Assembly: GCF_035607535.1 (NCBI RefSeq)
Contig: NZ_JAYDZX010000013.1
Location: 15,075-79,074 of the forward strand
Reading direction: 5' to 3'
DNA length: 64,000 nt
Origin: Salinimicrobium sp035607535
GTDB lineage: Bacteria > Bacteroidota > Bacteroidia > Flavobacteriales > Flavobacteriaceae
This document shows positions 43,511 to 51,576 of this stretch, in pieces. Numbering within the stretch: the stretch's first letter is position 1; every line of letters begins with the position of its first letter. The notes beneath the pieces are model-generated. The model did no database searches. It saw only the letters and a list, made by a program, of their open reading frames with translations, and was not told the DNA's origin. A program made the translations under genes and the position numbers.

Positions 43511-44485
43511 ATGGAAACAGCTCAAATCGTAATTGGACTAGCTATTATCCTTTTTACATACCTCGATTTTTTTCATACTACCTTATCTGGTAATGGATTT
43601 GGGATCTTTTCGAGGATCATCAACCAGATCTTAAACCGGATCTTCATTCAGAACAGGGCACGAACCATCTTTAAGTTTTCTGGTCTTACCCATCTTCTTG
43701 TCACCACTTTCTTATGGATGTTACTACTGTTTATAGGAGCTTACACTGTTTTTAGTGCGGGGGAAGAAATGGTAGTAAATGGCACCACAGGAGTACCTGC
43801 AGATCATCCCGAGAGATTTTACTTCACTTCTTATGTGCTTTCAACCTTAGGCGTGGGAGATTTTGTACCGGGAACCGACACCGGTCGGGTGCTTGCCGGA
43901 ATCCTTTCTTTTTCGGGTTTTATTCTCATTACAACGGGGCTCACCTACCTTTTAAGTGTGATCAACGCAGTACTGAGTAAAAAACAATTGTCGTTCTTTA
44001 TTTATACCATGGGAAAAGATGTGGAGGAAATCTTCAGTTTCTATAAGCAGCAGGAGGACCTGGAAAACCTGGTTTCCAATGCCAGCGACCTAAGACAGCA
44101 AATTTTGCAGAACGCTAGTAGCTACTTAGCTTTTCCAATGGCCAATTATTTTCTTTCCAAGAATCATGAGTCTGCATTGATCCTTCAGCTTGCGCGGCTT
44201 TATGAGGTGTTAATGATCATTAGGCTGGATTGGAAAAAGGAAACGGTGCAGTACAAGAAACTTTCAGTAATAATAAACGGAATAGAAAAATATCTGGACC
44301 TGGCACTGGAAGAAGCAGATGCTTCTGAACATAGCGAGGAGGAACTAAAGACTTATAGAAGCCACTGGATGAAATATGGCTATTACTTTGAAAATAAAGT
44401 TGAAATAGACAAGCAGTTCTCCTCAAGTCTCAAATATGCAGGATGGAACTGGAAAGAAGTATACAGGCTTGAGGAACAGAGATAA
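43511..44485 (+). CDS. Two-pore-loop potassium channel-like membrane protein
   Basis: Protein of 324 residues. Helices near 5-22, 60-82 and 130-150, with a pore loop carrying TLGVGDF (about 116-122), a variant of the K+ selectivity filter TxGYGD with Val in place of Tyr. The C-terminal 170 residues are helical and soluble with no RCK domain I can recognise. It may be a cation channel with altered selectivity. It is a single gene ended by the palindromic terminator. Confidence 0.82.
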   Translation: METAQIVIGLAIILFTYLDFFHTTLSGNGFGIFSRIINQILNRIFIQNRARTIFKFSGLTHLLVTTFLWMLLLFIGAYTVFSAGEEMVVNGTTGVPADHPERFYFTSYVLSTLGVGDFVPGTDTGRVLAGILSFSGFILITTGLTYLLSVINAVLSKKQLSFFIYTMGKDVEEIFSFYKQQEDLENLVSNASDLRQQILQNASSYLAFPMANYFLSKNHESALILQLARLYEVLMIIRLDWKKETVQYKKLSVIINGIEKYLDLALEEADASEHSEEELKTYRSHWMKYGYYFENKVEIDKQFSSSLKYAGWNWKEVYRLEEQR

Positions 44486-44489
44486 AAAA

Positions 44490-44524
44490 AGACTGCTCAA
44501 AAATGGCATTTTTGAGCAGCCTTT
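44490..44524. terminator. Palindromic terminator of the CAAAAATG family
   Basis: CTGCTCAAAAATG (44493-44505), a G, and its exact complement (44507-44519), flanked by A-rich and T-rich runs. It sits between two converging genes (stops at 44485 and 44546). Confidence 0.85.
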
Positions 44525-44545
44525 GATTTTACTGAACCAGATTTC

Positions 44546-44989
44546 CTAGTTCGTCAATTCTTCCCGAAGCCTTTCCTGAAGTTCAGGATCTTTTTGCAGT
44601 TGGTTACCAATTTCCTCATATCGCTCAAAGGAAAGTCCGCTTTCTTCGACCATTTCTTCGATCTCCTGGCGAAATTCTGCCTGCATTGAATTGAGCTCTT
44701 CTATTACTTCCCGATACTTTTTTTCTTCTTCTTTTGACATTTCCACGTTCTTTTCAGGATCCATTTGGGCCTGGTGAATGGTATTGAACCTGTTGATCTC
44801 CATGCCTTCATCGGTGATCACCTTACTTAGCTCCTGCTGCGCTTCTTGATTGATCATGCGCATCTTTTGAAAAGTAACGGCAAATTTCTCGATTTCCTGA
44901 TCGCTCACGTCTGTCTGAGCAGTTAATGTGGTGGTGCCTATCATCATGAAAAATAAAAGGCCTAACATCTTCATCTTACTTAAGATCAT
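44546..44989 (-). CDS. Secreted DUF4168-like protein
   Basis: Protein of 147 residues with signal peptide (MLGLLFFMMIGTTTLTAQ). The mature part is highly charged and helical, with a duplicated layout: VSDQEIEKFAVTFQKMRMI early and SGLSFERYEEIGNQLQKDPEL at the end, matching DUF4168. Function unknown. An ATG five codons inside (44974) is an equally good start. Confidence 0.8.
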   Translation of the reverse strand: MILSKMKMLGLLFFMMIGTTTLTAQTDVSDQEIEKFAVTFQKMRMINQEAQQELSKVITDEGMEINRFNTIHQAQMDPEKNVEMSKEEEKKYREVIEELNSMQAEFRQEIEEMVEESGLSFERYEEIGNQLQKDPELQERLREELTN

Positions 44990-45100
44990 AATTTTCGTTT
45001 TGATTTTTCACAAACCTAACAGTAATGATCAAGAAAGGCAAAGAACAGCCGGCTTTTTCCTGTTTCTGAAGAATTTTAGGACCTTTTGCTTAAAAAATGT

Positions 45101-45121
45101 CCCAAAAATGACATTTTTGGG
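45101..45121 (-). terminator. Palindrome of the CAAAAATG family, lysA terminator
   Basis: CCCAAAAATG, an A, CATTTTTGGG. On the minus strand it lies just beyond the lysA stop (45127) and is followed by ACATTTTTTAAGC. Confidence 0.8.
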
Positions 45122-45126
45122 TGGTG

Positions 45127-46353
45127 CTAAGCTTTTTCCTTTACAGAAGAAAGATCGAGTTTTACCTGTCCCCGGGTGAGATCCTCAAAATTCTCCCTCT
45201 TTCGGATAAGATGAGCCTCTCCATTGTACCACATTACTTCCGGCGGGCGATATCGGGAATTGAAGTTGCTGGCCATGGAATAGCAATATGCTCCTGCATT
45301 GTCAAAGGCTAATATGTCTCCTTCTTTTATTTCGGCTATTCTTCGATTGTTGGCAAAGGTGTCGGTTTCACAAATATATCCTACAACAGAATAGAAGCGT
45401 TCCTTTCCCCGGGGATTTGAGATATTGTGGATCTCATGACGGGAACCGTAGAACATTGGACGGATGAGGTGGTTAAAACCTGTGTCCACTCCGGCAAAGA
45501 CTGTGGAAGTTGTCTGTTTTATCACATTCACCCGGGCCAGGAACTTTCCTGCCTCGCTTACCAGAAACTTTCCGGGTTCGAATGCAAGGGTAAGGTCACG
45601 GCCGTATTCCTTACAGAAGGATTTGAACTTTGCAGTTAGTTTTTCTCCCAGCTCTTCAATGTTAGTTTCAATATCCCCTTCTTTATATGGCACTTTGAAT
45701 CCGCTGCCGAAGTCCAGGAATTCCAGGTCTTTAAAATTTCGTGCGGTGTCAAAAAGAATTTCCGAAGCATAAAGAAATACTTCAATGTCAAGGATATCAC
45801 TGCCGGTATGCATGTGAATTCCGTTAATATGCATTCCCGTGTTTTCCACGATACGCAGTAAGTGAGGGATCTGGTGAATGGAAATGCCAAATTTTGAATC
45901 TATATGTCCAACAGAGATATTGGTATTTCCACCTGCCATAACATGCGGATTGATCCTTATACAAACGGGGACTTTAGGATGCCTGGTTCCAAATTGTTCA
46001 AGTATGGAGAGGTTATCAATATTGATCTGCACCCCCATATTGGCAACTTCTTCTATCTCCTCGAGGGAAACTCCGTTTGGAGTGTAGATGATCTTAGAGG
46101 GATCTACTCCGGCTTCCAGTCCCAGTTTTACTTCCTGTATGGAAACAGTATCCAGGCCTGCACCGAGGTTCTGAAATAAGTTTAGAACAGAAATATTTGA
46201 AAGGGCCTTAACTGCATAGTGAATTCGCAGGTTCTTTACTTTACTAAAAGCTGCCGTAAGACGATTGTACTGAGAAATGATCTTTTCGGCATCATAAACA
46301 TATACGGGGCTGCCGAATTCCTCTGCTATTCTTAGAAGGTCCTGATTATTCAT
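45127..46353 (-). CDS. lysA: Diaminopimelate decarboxylase
   Basis: Protein of 408 residues, a PLP enzyme making lysine from meso-diaminopimelate. It begins MNNQDLLRIAEEFGSPVYVYD; the PLP lysine is in HYAVKALSN (about 46-54), with GINGIHMHTGSD and EPGKFLV. The frame opens at 46374, but that would overlap the -7 box, so the ATG at 46353 is chosen. Single gene. Confidence 0.95.
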   Translation of the reverse strand: MNNQDLLRIAEEFGSPVYVYDAEKIISQYNRLTAAFSKVKNLRIHYAVKALSNISVLNLFQNLGAGLDTVSIQEVKLGLEAGVDPSKIIYTPNGVSLEEIEEVANMGVQINIDNLSILEQFGTRHPKVPVCIRINPHVMAGGNTNISVGHIDSKFGISIHQIPHLLRIVENTGMHINGIHMHTGSDILDIEVFLYASEILFDTARNFKDLEFLDFGSGFKVPYKEGDIETNIEELGEKLTAKFKSFCKEYGRDLTLAFEPGKFLVSEAGKFLARVNVIKQTTSTVFAGVDTGFNHLIRPMFYGSRHEIHNISNPRGKERFYSVVGYICETDTFANNRRIAEIKEGDILAFDNAGAYCYSMASNFNSRYRPPEVMWYNGEAHLIRKRENFEDLTRGQVKLDLSSVKEKA

Positions 46354-46371
46354 ACTATTCAAATTATGGCG

Positions 46372-46379
46372 CAAAAGTA
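46372..46379 (-). promoter_or_regulatory. lysA promoter -7 box
   Basis: TACTTTTG on the minus strand (plus CAAAAGTA), an exact TAnnTTTG, 18 bases before the ATG at 46353. Confidence 0.55.
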
Positions 46380-46533
46380 AAGGGGATTTTTGGCTTTTGC
46401 GTAGCGCTTAGTGAAAATTAACCAATTCTAACAAAATGTTATTTATGAGATAAATAATAGCCGTAAATTTTCTCACCCGAACTTTAGCATACTTCAGGAA
46501 ATTTTGTAATTTAAATCTGTATTTCAAGGTGTT

Positions 46534-47190
46534 ATGGTTTCAAGATTAGCCCTCTTTCCTTTACAGACTATTGTTTATCCCGGAGAAAAGTTGCCACTTC
46601 ACATTTTTGAGAAGCGGTATAAGCAATTGATCGATGATTGTGAGCACAGCGGTATTACCTTTGGGATACCTGTGTATATGAACAACCACCTGGAGTACGG
46701 TACCGAAATGGAACTGCTGGACACTGTGCGAAAATATGAATCGGGAGCCAGGGATGTGGTTTGTCGGGGGTTAAGGGTTTTTAGGATTACGGAGTTTGAT
46801 CATAACGAAAAAGGAAAATTCTATGCGGGCGGAGATGTCGAATTTCTTGAGGATAAAGATGATTCTTCCGAAGCTCTTAAAGATCAGTTATTAGAGCTTA
46901 TTTTTGAGCTGTATGTTCACCTTGAAGTTCCGCGACCAATAATAGATCGGGAAAATTTTAGGAGCTATACTCTGGCACACAAGATTGGGCTTTCTCAACA
47001 GCAGGAATATTCGTTGCTTAAACTTACTTCAGAAAAAGAAAGGCAGGAATTTCTAATCAACCATTTACTCATCACTATTCCTGTAGTTCAGGAGATGAAT
47101 CGCACAAAACAGATCATCGAACTCAACGGACATTTCAGAAATTTTGATCCCCTTGATTTTCGGGAATTCAGGTTAAAATCGAATAAGTAG
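46534..47190 (+). CDS. LON-protease N-terminal (substrate-binding) domain protein
   Basis: Protein of 218 residues with only the Lon N-domain: LALFPLQTIVYPGEKLPLHIFEKRYKQLI (about 5-33), GIPVYM, and GLRVFRI. There is no ATPase or protease domain, which is normal for this stand-alone family. Role unknown; possibly a substrate adaptor. Single gene upstream of sucC. Confidence 0.9.
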   Translation: MVSRLALFPLQTIVYPGEKLPLHIFEKRYKQLIDDCEHSGITFGIPVYMNNHLEYGTEMELLDTVRKYESGARDVVCRGLRVFRITEFDHNEKGKFYAGGDVEFLEDKDDSSEALKDQLLELIFELYVHLEVPRPIIDRENFRSYTLAHKIGLSQQQEYSLLKLTSEKERQEFLINHLLITIPVVQEMNRTKQIIELNGHFRNFDPLDFREFRLKSNK

Positions 47191-47229
47191 CCAAAACGCC
47201 TTATTTTCCTGCCAATGCTCTAAAAAAGA

Positions 47230-47261
47230 TTGGCAGAATCCTCTAACATTTGTTACTTTTG
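47230..47261 (+). promoter_or_regulatory. sucC promoter
   Basis: TTG (47230-47232), a 21-base spacer and TACTTTTG (47254-47261), 35 bases before the ATG. Confidence 0.6.
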
Positions 47262-47295
47262 TGGACCTTAACAAACACTGAAGAAACACCTTATT

Positions 47296-48489
47296 ATGAA
47301 CATACACGAATATCAGGGAAAAGAAATTTTGAGCAGTTTTGGGGTGCGCGTACAGCGTGGCATTGTTGCCCAGGATCCAAAAGAAGCAGTTGAAGCTGCG
47401 AAAAAACTTACAGAACAGACCGGAACAGGATGGCATGTGATCAAAGCCCAGGTGCATGCAGGTGGGCGTGGAAAAGGTGGAGGTGTTAAACTGGCCAAAA
47501 ATCTTCAGGAGGTTGAAGAGATCGCAGGGCAGATCATTGGAATGAATCTGGTAACGCCGCAAACTTCTGCTGAAGGTAAAAAAGTTCATCAGGTATTAAT
47601 TGCCGAGGATGTTTATTACCCGGGAGACAGCGAACCGGAAGAATATTATATGTCTGTTCTTCTCAACCGTTCAACCGGAAAAAATATGATCATGTATTCT
47701 ACTGAAGGTGGAATGGATATAGAAACAGTTGCCGAGGAAACTCCGCACCTTATATTTCACGAAGAAATTGATCCTGCTACAGGATTACTGCCTTTCCAGG
47801 CGAGGAGAATTGCTTTTAACCTTGGCCTAAGCGGAAATGCTTTTAAAGAAATGACAAAATTTGTAATGTCCCTTTATGAGGCATTTTCAAAATCTGATTC
47901 CTCGCTTTTCGAGATCAACCCTGTGCTTAAGACCAGTGATGATAAGATCATGGCTGTGGATGCAAAGGTTACTCTTGATGATAATGCCCTTTTCCGTCAT
48001 AAAGATTATGCTGAAATGCGTGACACCAGAGAGGAAAATCCTGTGGAAGTAGAGGCAAAAGCTGTAGGTCTTAATTATGTGGATCTTGATGGTAACGTGG
48101 GATGTATGGTAAACGGTGCCGGTCTTGCTATGGCGACTATGGATCTTATCAAGCAGGCGGGTGGAGAACCGGCCAACTTCCTTGATGTAGGTGGTACAGC
48201 CGATGCGAAAAGAGTAGAAGAGGCATTTAGACTTATCCTAAAAGATGAAAATGTGAAGGCCATCCTGGTCAATATTTTTGGAGGGATAGTACGATGTGAT
48301 CGTGTTGCACAAGGTATCGTAGATGCATACAAGAACATGGGCGATACTATAAAAGTGCCTATCATTGTTCGTCTTCAGGGAACAAACGCAGACATCGCCA
48401 AGGAATTGATAGACAACAGCGGACTCGACGTTTACAGTGCTGTTGAATTCCAGGAAGCAGCAGATAAAGTACAGGAAGTACTGGCATAA
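47296..48489 (+). CDS. sucC: Succinyl-CoA ligase (ADP-forming) subunit beta
   Basis: Protein of 397 residues for the TCA cycle. The N-terminal ATP-grasp (MNIHEYQGKEILSSFGV, VHAGGRGKGGGVKLA) and the C-terminal CoA-ligase domain (FLDVGGTADAKRV, NIFGGIVRCDRVA, RLQGTNADIAKEL) are complete. sucD is not adjacent, a common arrangement in this group. It ends in a strong terminator. Confidence 0.97.
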   Translation: MNIHEYQGKEILSSFGVRVQRGIVAQDPKEAVEAAKKLTEQTGTGWHVIKAQVHAGGRGKGGGVKLAKNLQEVEEIAGQIIGMNLVTPQTSAEGKKVHQVLIAEDVYYPGDSEPEEYYMSVLLNRSTGKNMIMYSTEGGMDIETVAEETPHLIFHEEIDPATGLLPFQARRIAFNLGLSGNAFKEMTKFVMSLYEAFSKSDSSLFEINPVLKTSDDKIMAVDAKVTLDDNALFRHKDYAEMRDTREENPVEVEAKAVGLNYVDLDGNVGCMVNGAGLAMATMDLIKQAGGEPANFLDVGGTADAKRVEEAFRLILKDENVKAILVNIFGGIVRCDRVAQGIVDAYKNMGDTIKVPIIVRLQGTNADIAKELIDNSGLDVYSAVEFQEAADKVQEVLA

Positions 48490-48511
48490 TACAACATAGT
48501 TGAATCAAGAG

Positions 48512-48540
48512 AACCCCGGAGCGATCCGGGGTTTTTTTTG
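48512..48540 (+). terminator. sucC terminator
   Basis: AACCCCGGA-gcga-TCCGGGGTT followed by seven T residues. Confidence 0.94.
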
Positions 48541-48611
48541 TGCTTTGTTGTAAGGTAAGGGCTTAGGAAGGAATGTGAAGGTGTTAAAATTAAGTTAATG
48601 AAATTTTTATA

Positions 48612-48664
48612 CTGTAACACGATAAGATCAAACATGTCATTAGGGTACAATCATCAATCATTAA
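48612..48664 (+). promoter_or_regulatory. Conserved upstream block, copy 1
   Basis: CTGTAACA (48612-48619), 29 bases, then AATCATCAATCATTAA (48649-48664). The same two blocks with 28-base spacing precede the paralogue at 49205. Possibly promoter plus leader element. Confidence 0.6.
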
Positions 48665-48686
48665 TTAATCTTAAAAACGAATTATT

Positions 48687-49028
48687 ATGAAATGCTTTAG
48701 ACAGTTTTTAGCCGCCTTTGTATTGACAGTATCAACTACAGCTTTTGCAAATTCCAACGCTAATTTTGGAGAAAGATGGGAGCCAATAAGTTTCCAGATA
48801 GAGAAGATGCTTTCTGACTCGAATCTCGTTATTGAAGAGGATTTCACGGTTACCGTGATCTTTAAAGTGAATGCAGAAAGAAAAATAGAGATCAGGTTGA
48901 TCGACTCTCCCAATGAAGAGGTAAATCAATTTCTTAAAAAGAGACTGGAAAATCAAAAGCTTTACGGCAATTCCTGGGATGCTGAAAAGATCTATGAATT
49001 ACCCGTAAAGGTACAGGCAACGAGATAA
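48687..49028 (+). CDS. Small periplasmic protein, paralogue A
   Basis: Protein of 113 residues with signal peptide (FLAAFVLTVSTTAFAN). The mature part shares with paralogue B the pattern IE.ML.D.NL, TV.F.V...KIE, SPNE.VN and W.....YEL.V. Compact alpha/beta domain; no known family recognised. Terminator behind. Duplicated together with its upstream region. Confidence 0.8.
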   Translation: MKCFRQFLAAFVLTVSTTAFANSNANFGERWEPISFQIEKMLSDSNLVIEEDFTVTVIFKVNAERKIEIRLIDSPNEEVNQFLKKRLENQKLYGNSWDAEKIYELPVKVQATR

Positions 49029-49049
49029 TTTTGCTGCAATCAAAACCAC

Positions 49050-49076
49050 ACCCGGCCCAAAAGCCGGGTTTTTTTA
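49050..49076 (+). terminator. Terminator between the small paralogues
   Basis: ACCCGGC-ccaaaa-GCCGGGT followed by T residues. Confidence 0.9.
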
Positions 49077-49121
49077 TCCTTACACCAAAGCTTGCAAAAG
49101 TTTTGTTAAAAAGATTTGAGC

Positions 49122-49173
49122 CTGTAACATTTGCTTTTTTCAAAAGTCTTTATAGTAAATCATCAATCATTAA
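49122..49173 (+). promoter_or_regulatory. Conserved upstream block, copy 2
   Basis: CTGTAACA (49122-49129) and AATCATCAATCATTAA (49158-49173), matching copy 1; both genes also share TTAAAAA(A)CGAA just before the ATG. Confidence 0.6.
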
Positions 49174-49204
49174 ATCGCATCAATTAATTTAAAAAACGAA
49201 CGTC

Positions 49205-49540
49205 ATGAAAAATCTAAAACTGTTGTTAGTAGTATGTGCAATGATCCTTTCTTCATCTGTTTCAGCGAAGGAAATTAATCTTGTAAATCCGGATTCAGTA
49301 TCTGTAGAAATTGAAAGAATGCTAAAGGATATGAATTTAGCCACTCAGTGCGAGCCACTTGAAGTAACGGTATTCTTTTCTGTTTCAGAAGATCAAAAGA
49401 TCCAGAGCCTTTCTGTGGCCTCTCCAAACGAAAGGGTCAATGATTACATCCAGAAGCAGTTGATCGACAAGCAATTGCCCACAGGATACTGGATGAAAGG
49501 TAAGATCTATGAACTCACTGTTGTAACAAAGGTGAGCTAA
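49205..49540 (+). CDS. Small periplasmic protein, paralogue B
   Basis: Protein of 111 residues with signal peptide (LLLVVCAMILSSSVSAK). VEIERMLKDMNL, EVTVFFSVSEDQKIQ, SPNERVNDYI and YELTVVTKV align with paralogue A. A single mature Cys (TQCEP) is not shared. Role unknown; tandem duplication with preserved promoter suggests shared control. Terminator behind. Confidence 0.8.
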   Translation: MKNLKLLLVVCAMILSSSVSAKEINLVNPDSVSVEIERMLKDMNLATQCEPLEVTVFFSVSEDQKIQSLSVASPNERVNDYIQKQLIDKQLPTGYWMKGKIYELTVVTKVS

Positions 49541-49563
49541 AAGTAGTTCCCTTGTAGACTAAA

Positions 49564-49594
49564 GATCCCGGAAGTAATCACTCCGGGATTTTTT
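49564..49594. terminator. Bidirectional terminator
   Basis: GATCCCGGA (49564-49572) pairs with TCCGGGATT (49582-49590) then TTTTT; between the converging paralogue B and cysH-like genes. Confidence 0.88.
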
Positions 49595-49596
49595 AT

Positions 49597-50286
49597 TTAA
49601 AGGTGTAGACCGCACTCGGTCTTTGGATTGTTGTTCCAGCGGCCGCTCCTTTCCTTTCCGGGAACAGTACAGTGCGTACAACCAATTGAGCTGTATCCTT
49701 TCGCTACTAATGGGTGAAAAGGCAGGTTGTTCTCCGAAATAAACCGGTCACGCTGTTCTTTACTCACATCAAGGAGAGGATAGAACTTTAGGATCTCTCC
49801 GCGGTTTTCAAAAATGTTCAGGCTGGCTCTGTGGTCACTTTGCCACTCCATGAGACCACTTACCCACACTGTATATTTGGCCTTGATGAGGTCCAAAGGC
49901 TTTACTTTATTTATGTAGCAGCAAAAATCCGGATTTTTCTTCCAGGTTTCATCCTTCCTGGTGAATTCATATTCTTCTGTAACCGAACTTATGGATTTCA
50001 CCCGAAGGCCGTATTTATCCGAAAGGCTTTTTTTGTATTCCAGGGTTTCTTCGAAGTGATAGCCGGTATCTATGAAATAGACCAGTTGGTCCCGGTTAAC
50101 ATCAGAAAAAAGTTTTAAAAGAAAAGCCGATGTTGCAGCAAAGGAACTGGTGAGCATGATTTCAGCAAGACCAAAGTCCTTGTAAAGCTCTTCTATTCTT
50201 TCATATATGCTTAGTTCCCTGTACTTTTTATTCAGTTGATCAACTTCGGCCGGGGATACGATTCTCTTCTCTGCAAGAATTTCCAT
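49597..50286 (-). CDS. Adenylyl-sulfate/phosphoadenylyl-sulfate reductase (CysH type)
   Basis: Protein of 229 residues in assimilatory sulfate reduction. MLTSSFAATSAFLLKLF marks the PP-loop-like start and YFIDTGYHFEETLEY follows. The paired CC (FCCYINKVKPL, about 121-122) with CTHC (about 206-209) indicates a [4Fe-4S] cluster, so the APS-reducing type is more likely than PAPS-only. The catalytic C-terminal KTECGLHL is present. No other cys genes flank it here; a DUF1456 gene precedes it by 6 bases. Confidence 0.92.
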   Translation of the reverse strand: MEILAEKRIVSPAEVDQLNKKYRELSIYERIEELYKDFGLAEIMLTSSFAATSAFLLKLFSDVNRDQLVYFIDTGYHFEETLEYKKSLSDKYGLRVKSISSVTEEYEFTRKDETWKKNPDFCCYINKVKPLDLIKAKYTVWVSGLMEWQSDHRASLNIFENRGEILKFYPLLDVSKEQRDRFISENNLPFHPLVAKGYSSIGCTHCTVPGKERSGRWNNNPKTECGLHL

Positions 50287-50292
50287 GGGCTG

Positions 50293-50538
50293 CTACTTCT
50301 TATCTTCTTTTTTGGGCATAGGCCCTCTCTTGTAGATCACCAGACCATTGAGAAAGTTCCGCAGGAATTGATCCCCGCATTCCATGTACTTCGGGTGGTC
50401 CTCGCTTCTAAAGATGGCTCCGATCTCACTTTTAGTAACCTTAAAATCAACGAGTGAGCAAATGTGTACAATATCATCATCGCGGAGTTTCAGAGCGACT
50501 CTCAGTTTTTTGAAGATATCATTATTAGATAGGGGCAT
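50293..50538 (-). CDS. DUF1456 (YehS-like) protein, single-domain
   Basis: Protein of 81 residues from MPLSNNDIFKKLRVALKLRDDDI. The fuller frame starts at 50574 but adds unlike sequence. YehS of enterics has two such domains (about 150 residues); here there is one, followed by a short basic tail (KKEDKK). Function unknown. Precedes cysH on the same strand with 6 bases between. Confidence 0.85.
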   Translation of the reverse strand: MPLSNNDIFKKLRVALKLRDDDIVHICSLVDFKVTKSEIGAIFRSEDHPKYMECGDQFLRNFLNGLVIYKRGPMPKKEDKK

Positions 50539-50761
50539 AGTTTGTTTTTGCGCGATAAAATTACAAAACCCCATGGAATAAACAGGGATTTTAAGCCCTT
50601 AAAAGAAGAGAAAAGGAGAAGAAAGTCTTTTTAAGGTGTGACAATTTGTCTGTAAAATTACATTTTAAACTGCCAAAAAGTCTTATAAATCGCTCTGGTA
50701 TTTAATTTGACTAAGAGTTTACGGAAATAAAAAAGATGTATAACCTCAAAATATTAAAGTT

Positions 50762-51208
50762 ATGAACCTAATAAAGAGAAACACCGACAACTGGCTTCCA
50801 TCTATTTTTGACGATATGTTCAAAACCGACTGGATGGATAATGGAAGCAACGGGCTTAGCCGAATTGGAACCAGCGTACCGGCTGTGAACATTGCGGAGA
50901 ACGATGATTCTTTTACACTTGAAGTGGCCGCTCCAGGCATGAGCAAAAAGGATTTTAATCTGGAGTTAGATAACGGTGTACTTACAATTTCTTCTGAAGT
51001 GAAGAAGGAAGATGAGAAAAAAGAAAACGGCGGAAGATTTACAAGACGCGAATTTAGCTATACTAGCTTTAAGCGTGCCTTCAGCCTTCCTGAAAGTGTA
51101 GATCCCGAAAAGATATCTGCAAAATACAATGAAGGAGTTCTTAAGATAGAACTTCCAAAACGGGAGGATGCCAAGGTACAGGCCAAACGTTTAATAGATA
51201 TCAAATAG
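50762..51208 (+). CDS. Small heat shock protein (Hsp20/alpha-crystallin)
   Basis: Protein of 148 residues, an ATP-independent holdase. The alpha-crystallin domain spans about 42-135 (NIAENDDSFTLEVAAPGMSKKDF, GVLTIS, GVLKIELPK), with a short N-terminal arm including WLPSIFDDMF. Single gene with a strong terminator. The upstream gap holds GACAATTTGTC (50640-50650), a short inverted repeat that could be an operator. Confidence 0.95.
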   Translation: MNLIKRNTDNWLPSIFDDMFKTDWMDNGSNGLSRIGTSVPAVNIAENDDSFTLEVAAPGMSKKDFNLELDNGVLTISSEVKKEDEKKENGGRFTRREFSYTSFKRAFSLPESVDPEKISAKYNEGVLKIELPKREDAKVQAKRLIDIK

Positions 51209-51229
51209 ATTTTAGTGATCTACTTTATG

Positions 51230-51256
51230 AACGCCCTTCGGGGCGTTTTTTTTTTG
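51230..51256 (+). terminator. hsp20 terminator
   Basis: AACGCCC-ttcg-GGGCGTT then nine T residues. Confidence 0.95.
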
Positions 51257-51452
51257 TTTTCACAATTTTCAACCAAGGCACACCGGGCTGGCAGAGTTTC
51301 CAGTGCTTGAATCTAAATGGATTGCCTCCACTTCTGTGTGCAGCTAATCGAAATTATCCCTGATTTAAACCCACCCTTCAAAAAAGCATTTTTGGATAAA
51401 GGCAATGGATGATTTTCTCCCGAAAAAGGTTTAATCTTTTCTTTTGATAAAC

Positions 51453-51496
51453 CCCGGCATGATGAAGATCATACTCTATAAGCCGGGATCCTTTTA
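51453..51496 (+). promoter_or_regulatory. Attenuator-like two-step hairpin
   Basis: CCCGGC (51453-51458) pairs with GCCGGG (51482-51487); inside, ATGAT-gaag-ATCAT (51459-51472). Followed by ATCCTTTT. Could be a terminator or attenuator in the leader. Confidence 0.45.
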
Positions 51497-51498
51497 AA

Positions 51499-51537
51499 TT
51501 AGTTGTCACAACTATAACAAAGAGGAATGACAACTAA
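51499..51537 (+). promoter_or_regulatory. Inverted repeat, operator candidate for the iorAB genes
   Basis: TTAGTTGTCA (51499-51508) and its exact complement TGACAACTAA (51528-51537), 19 bases apart, 39 bases before the iorA ATG. Confidence 0.6.
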
Positions 51538-51576
51538 GACATTGCGTTCCTGCAAAAAAACATCAAATTTCAGCAG

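Larger units (their letters stand above)
51257..51576 (+). other. Long leader region of the oxidoreductase genes
   Basis: No gene. Contains a degenerate CAAAAATG-family copy (about 51378-51395), a two-step hairpin (51453-51487) and a 10-base inverted repeat (51499-51537). Unusually long and structured compared with other gaps in the window. Confidence 0.65.
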
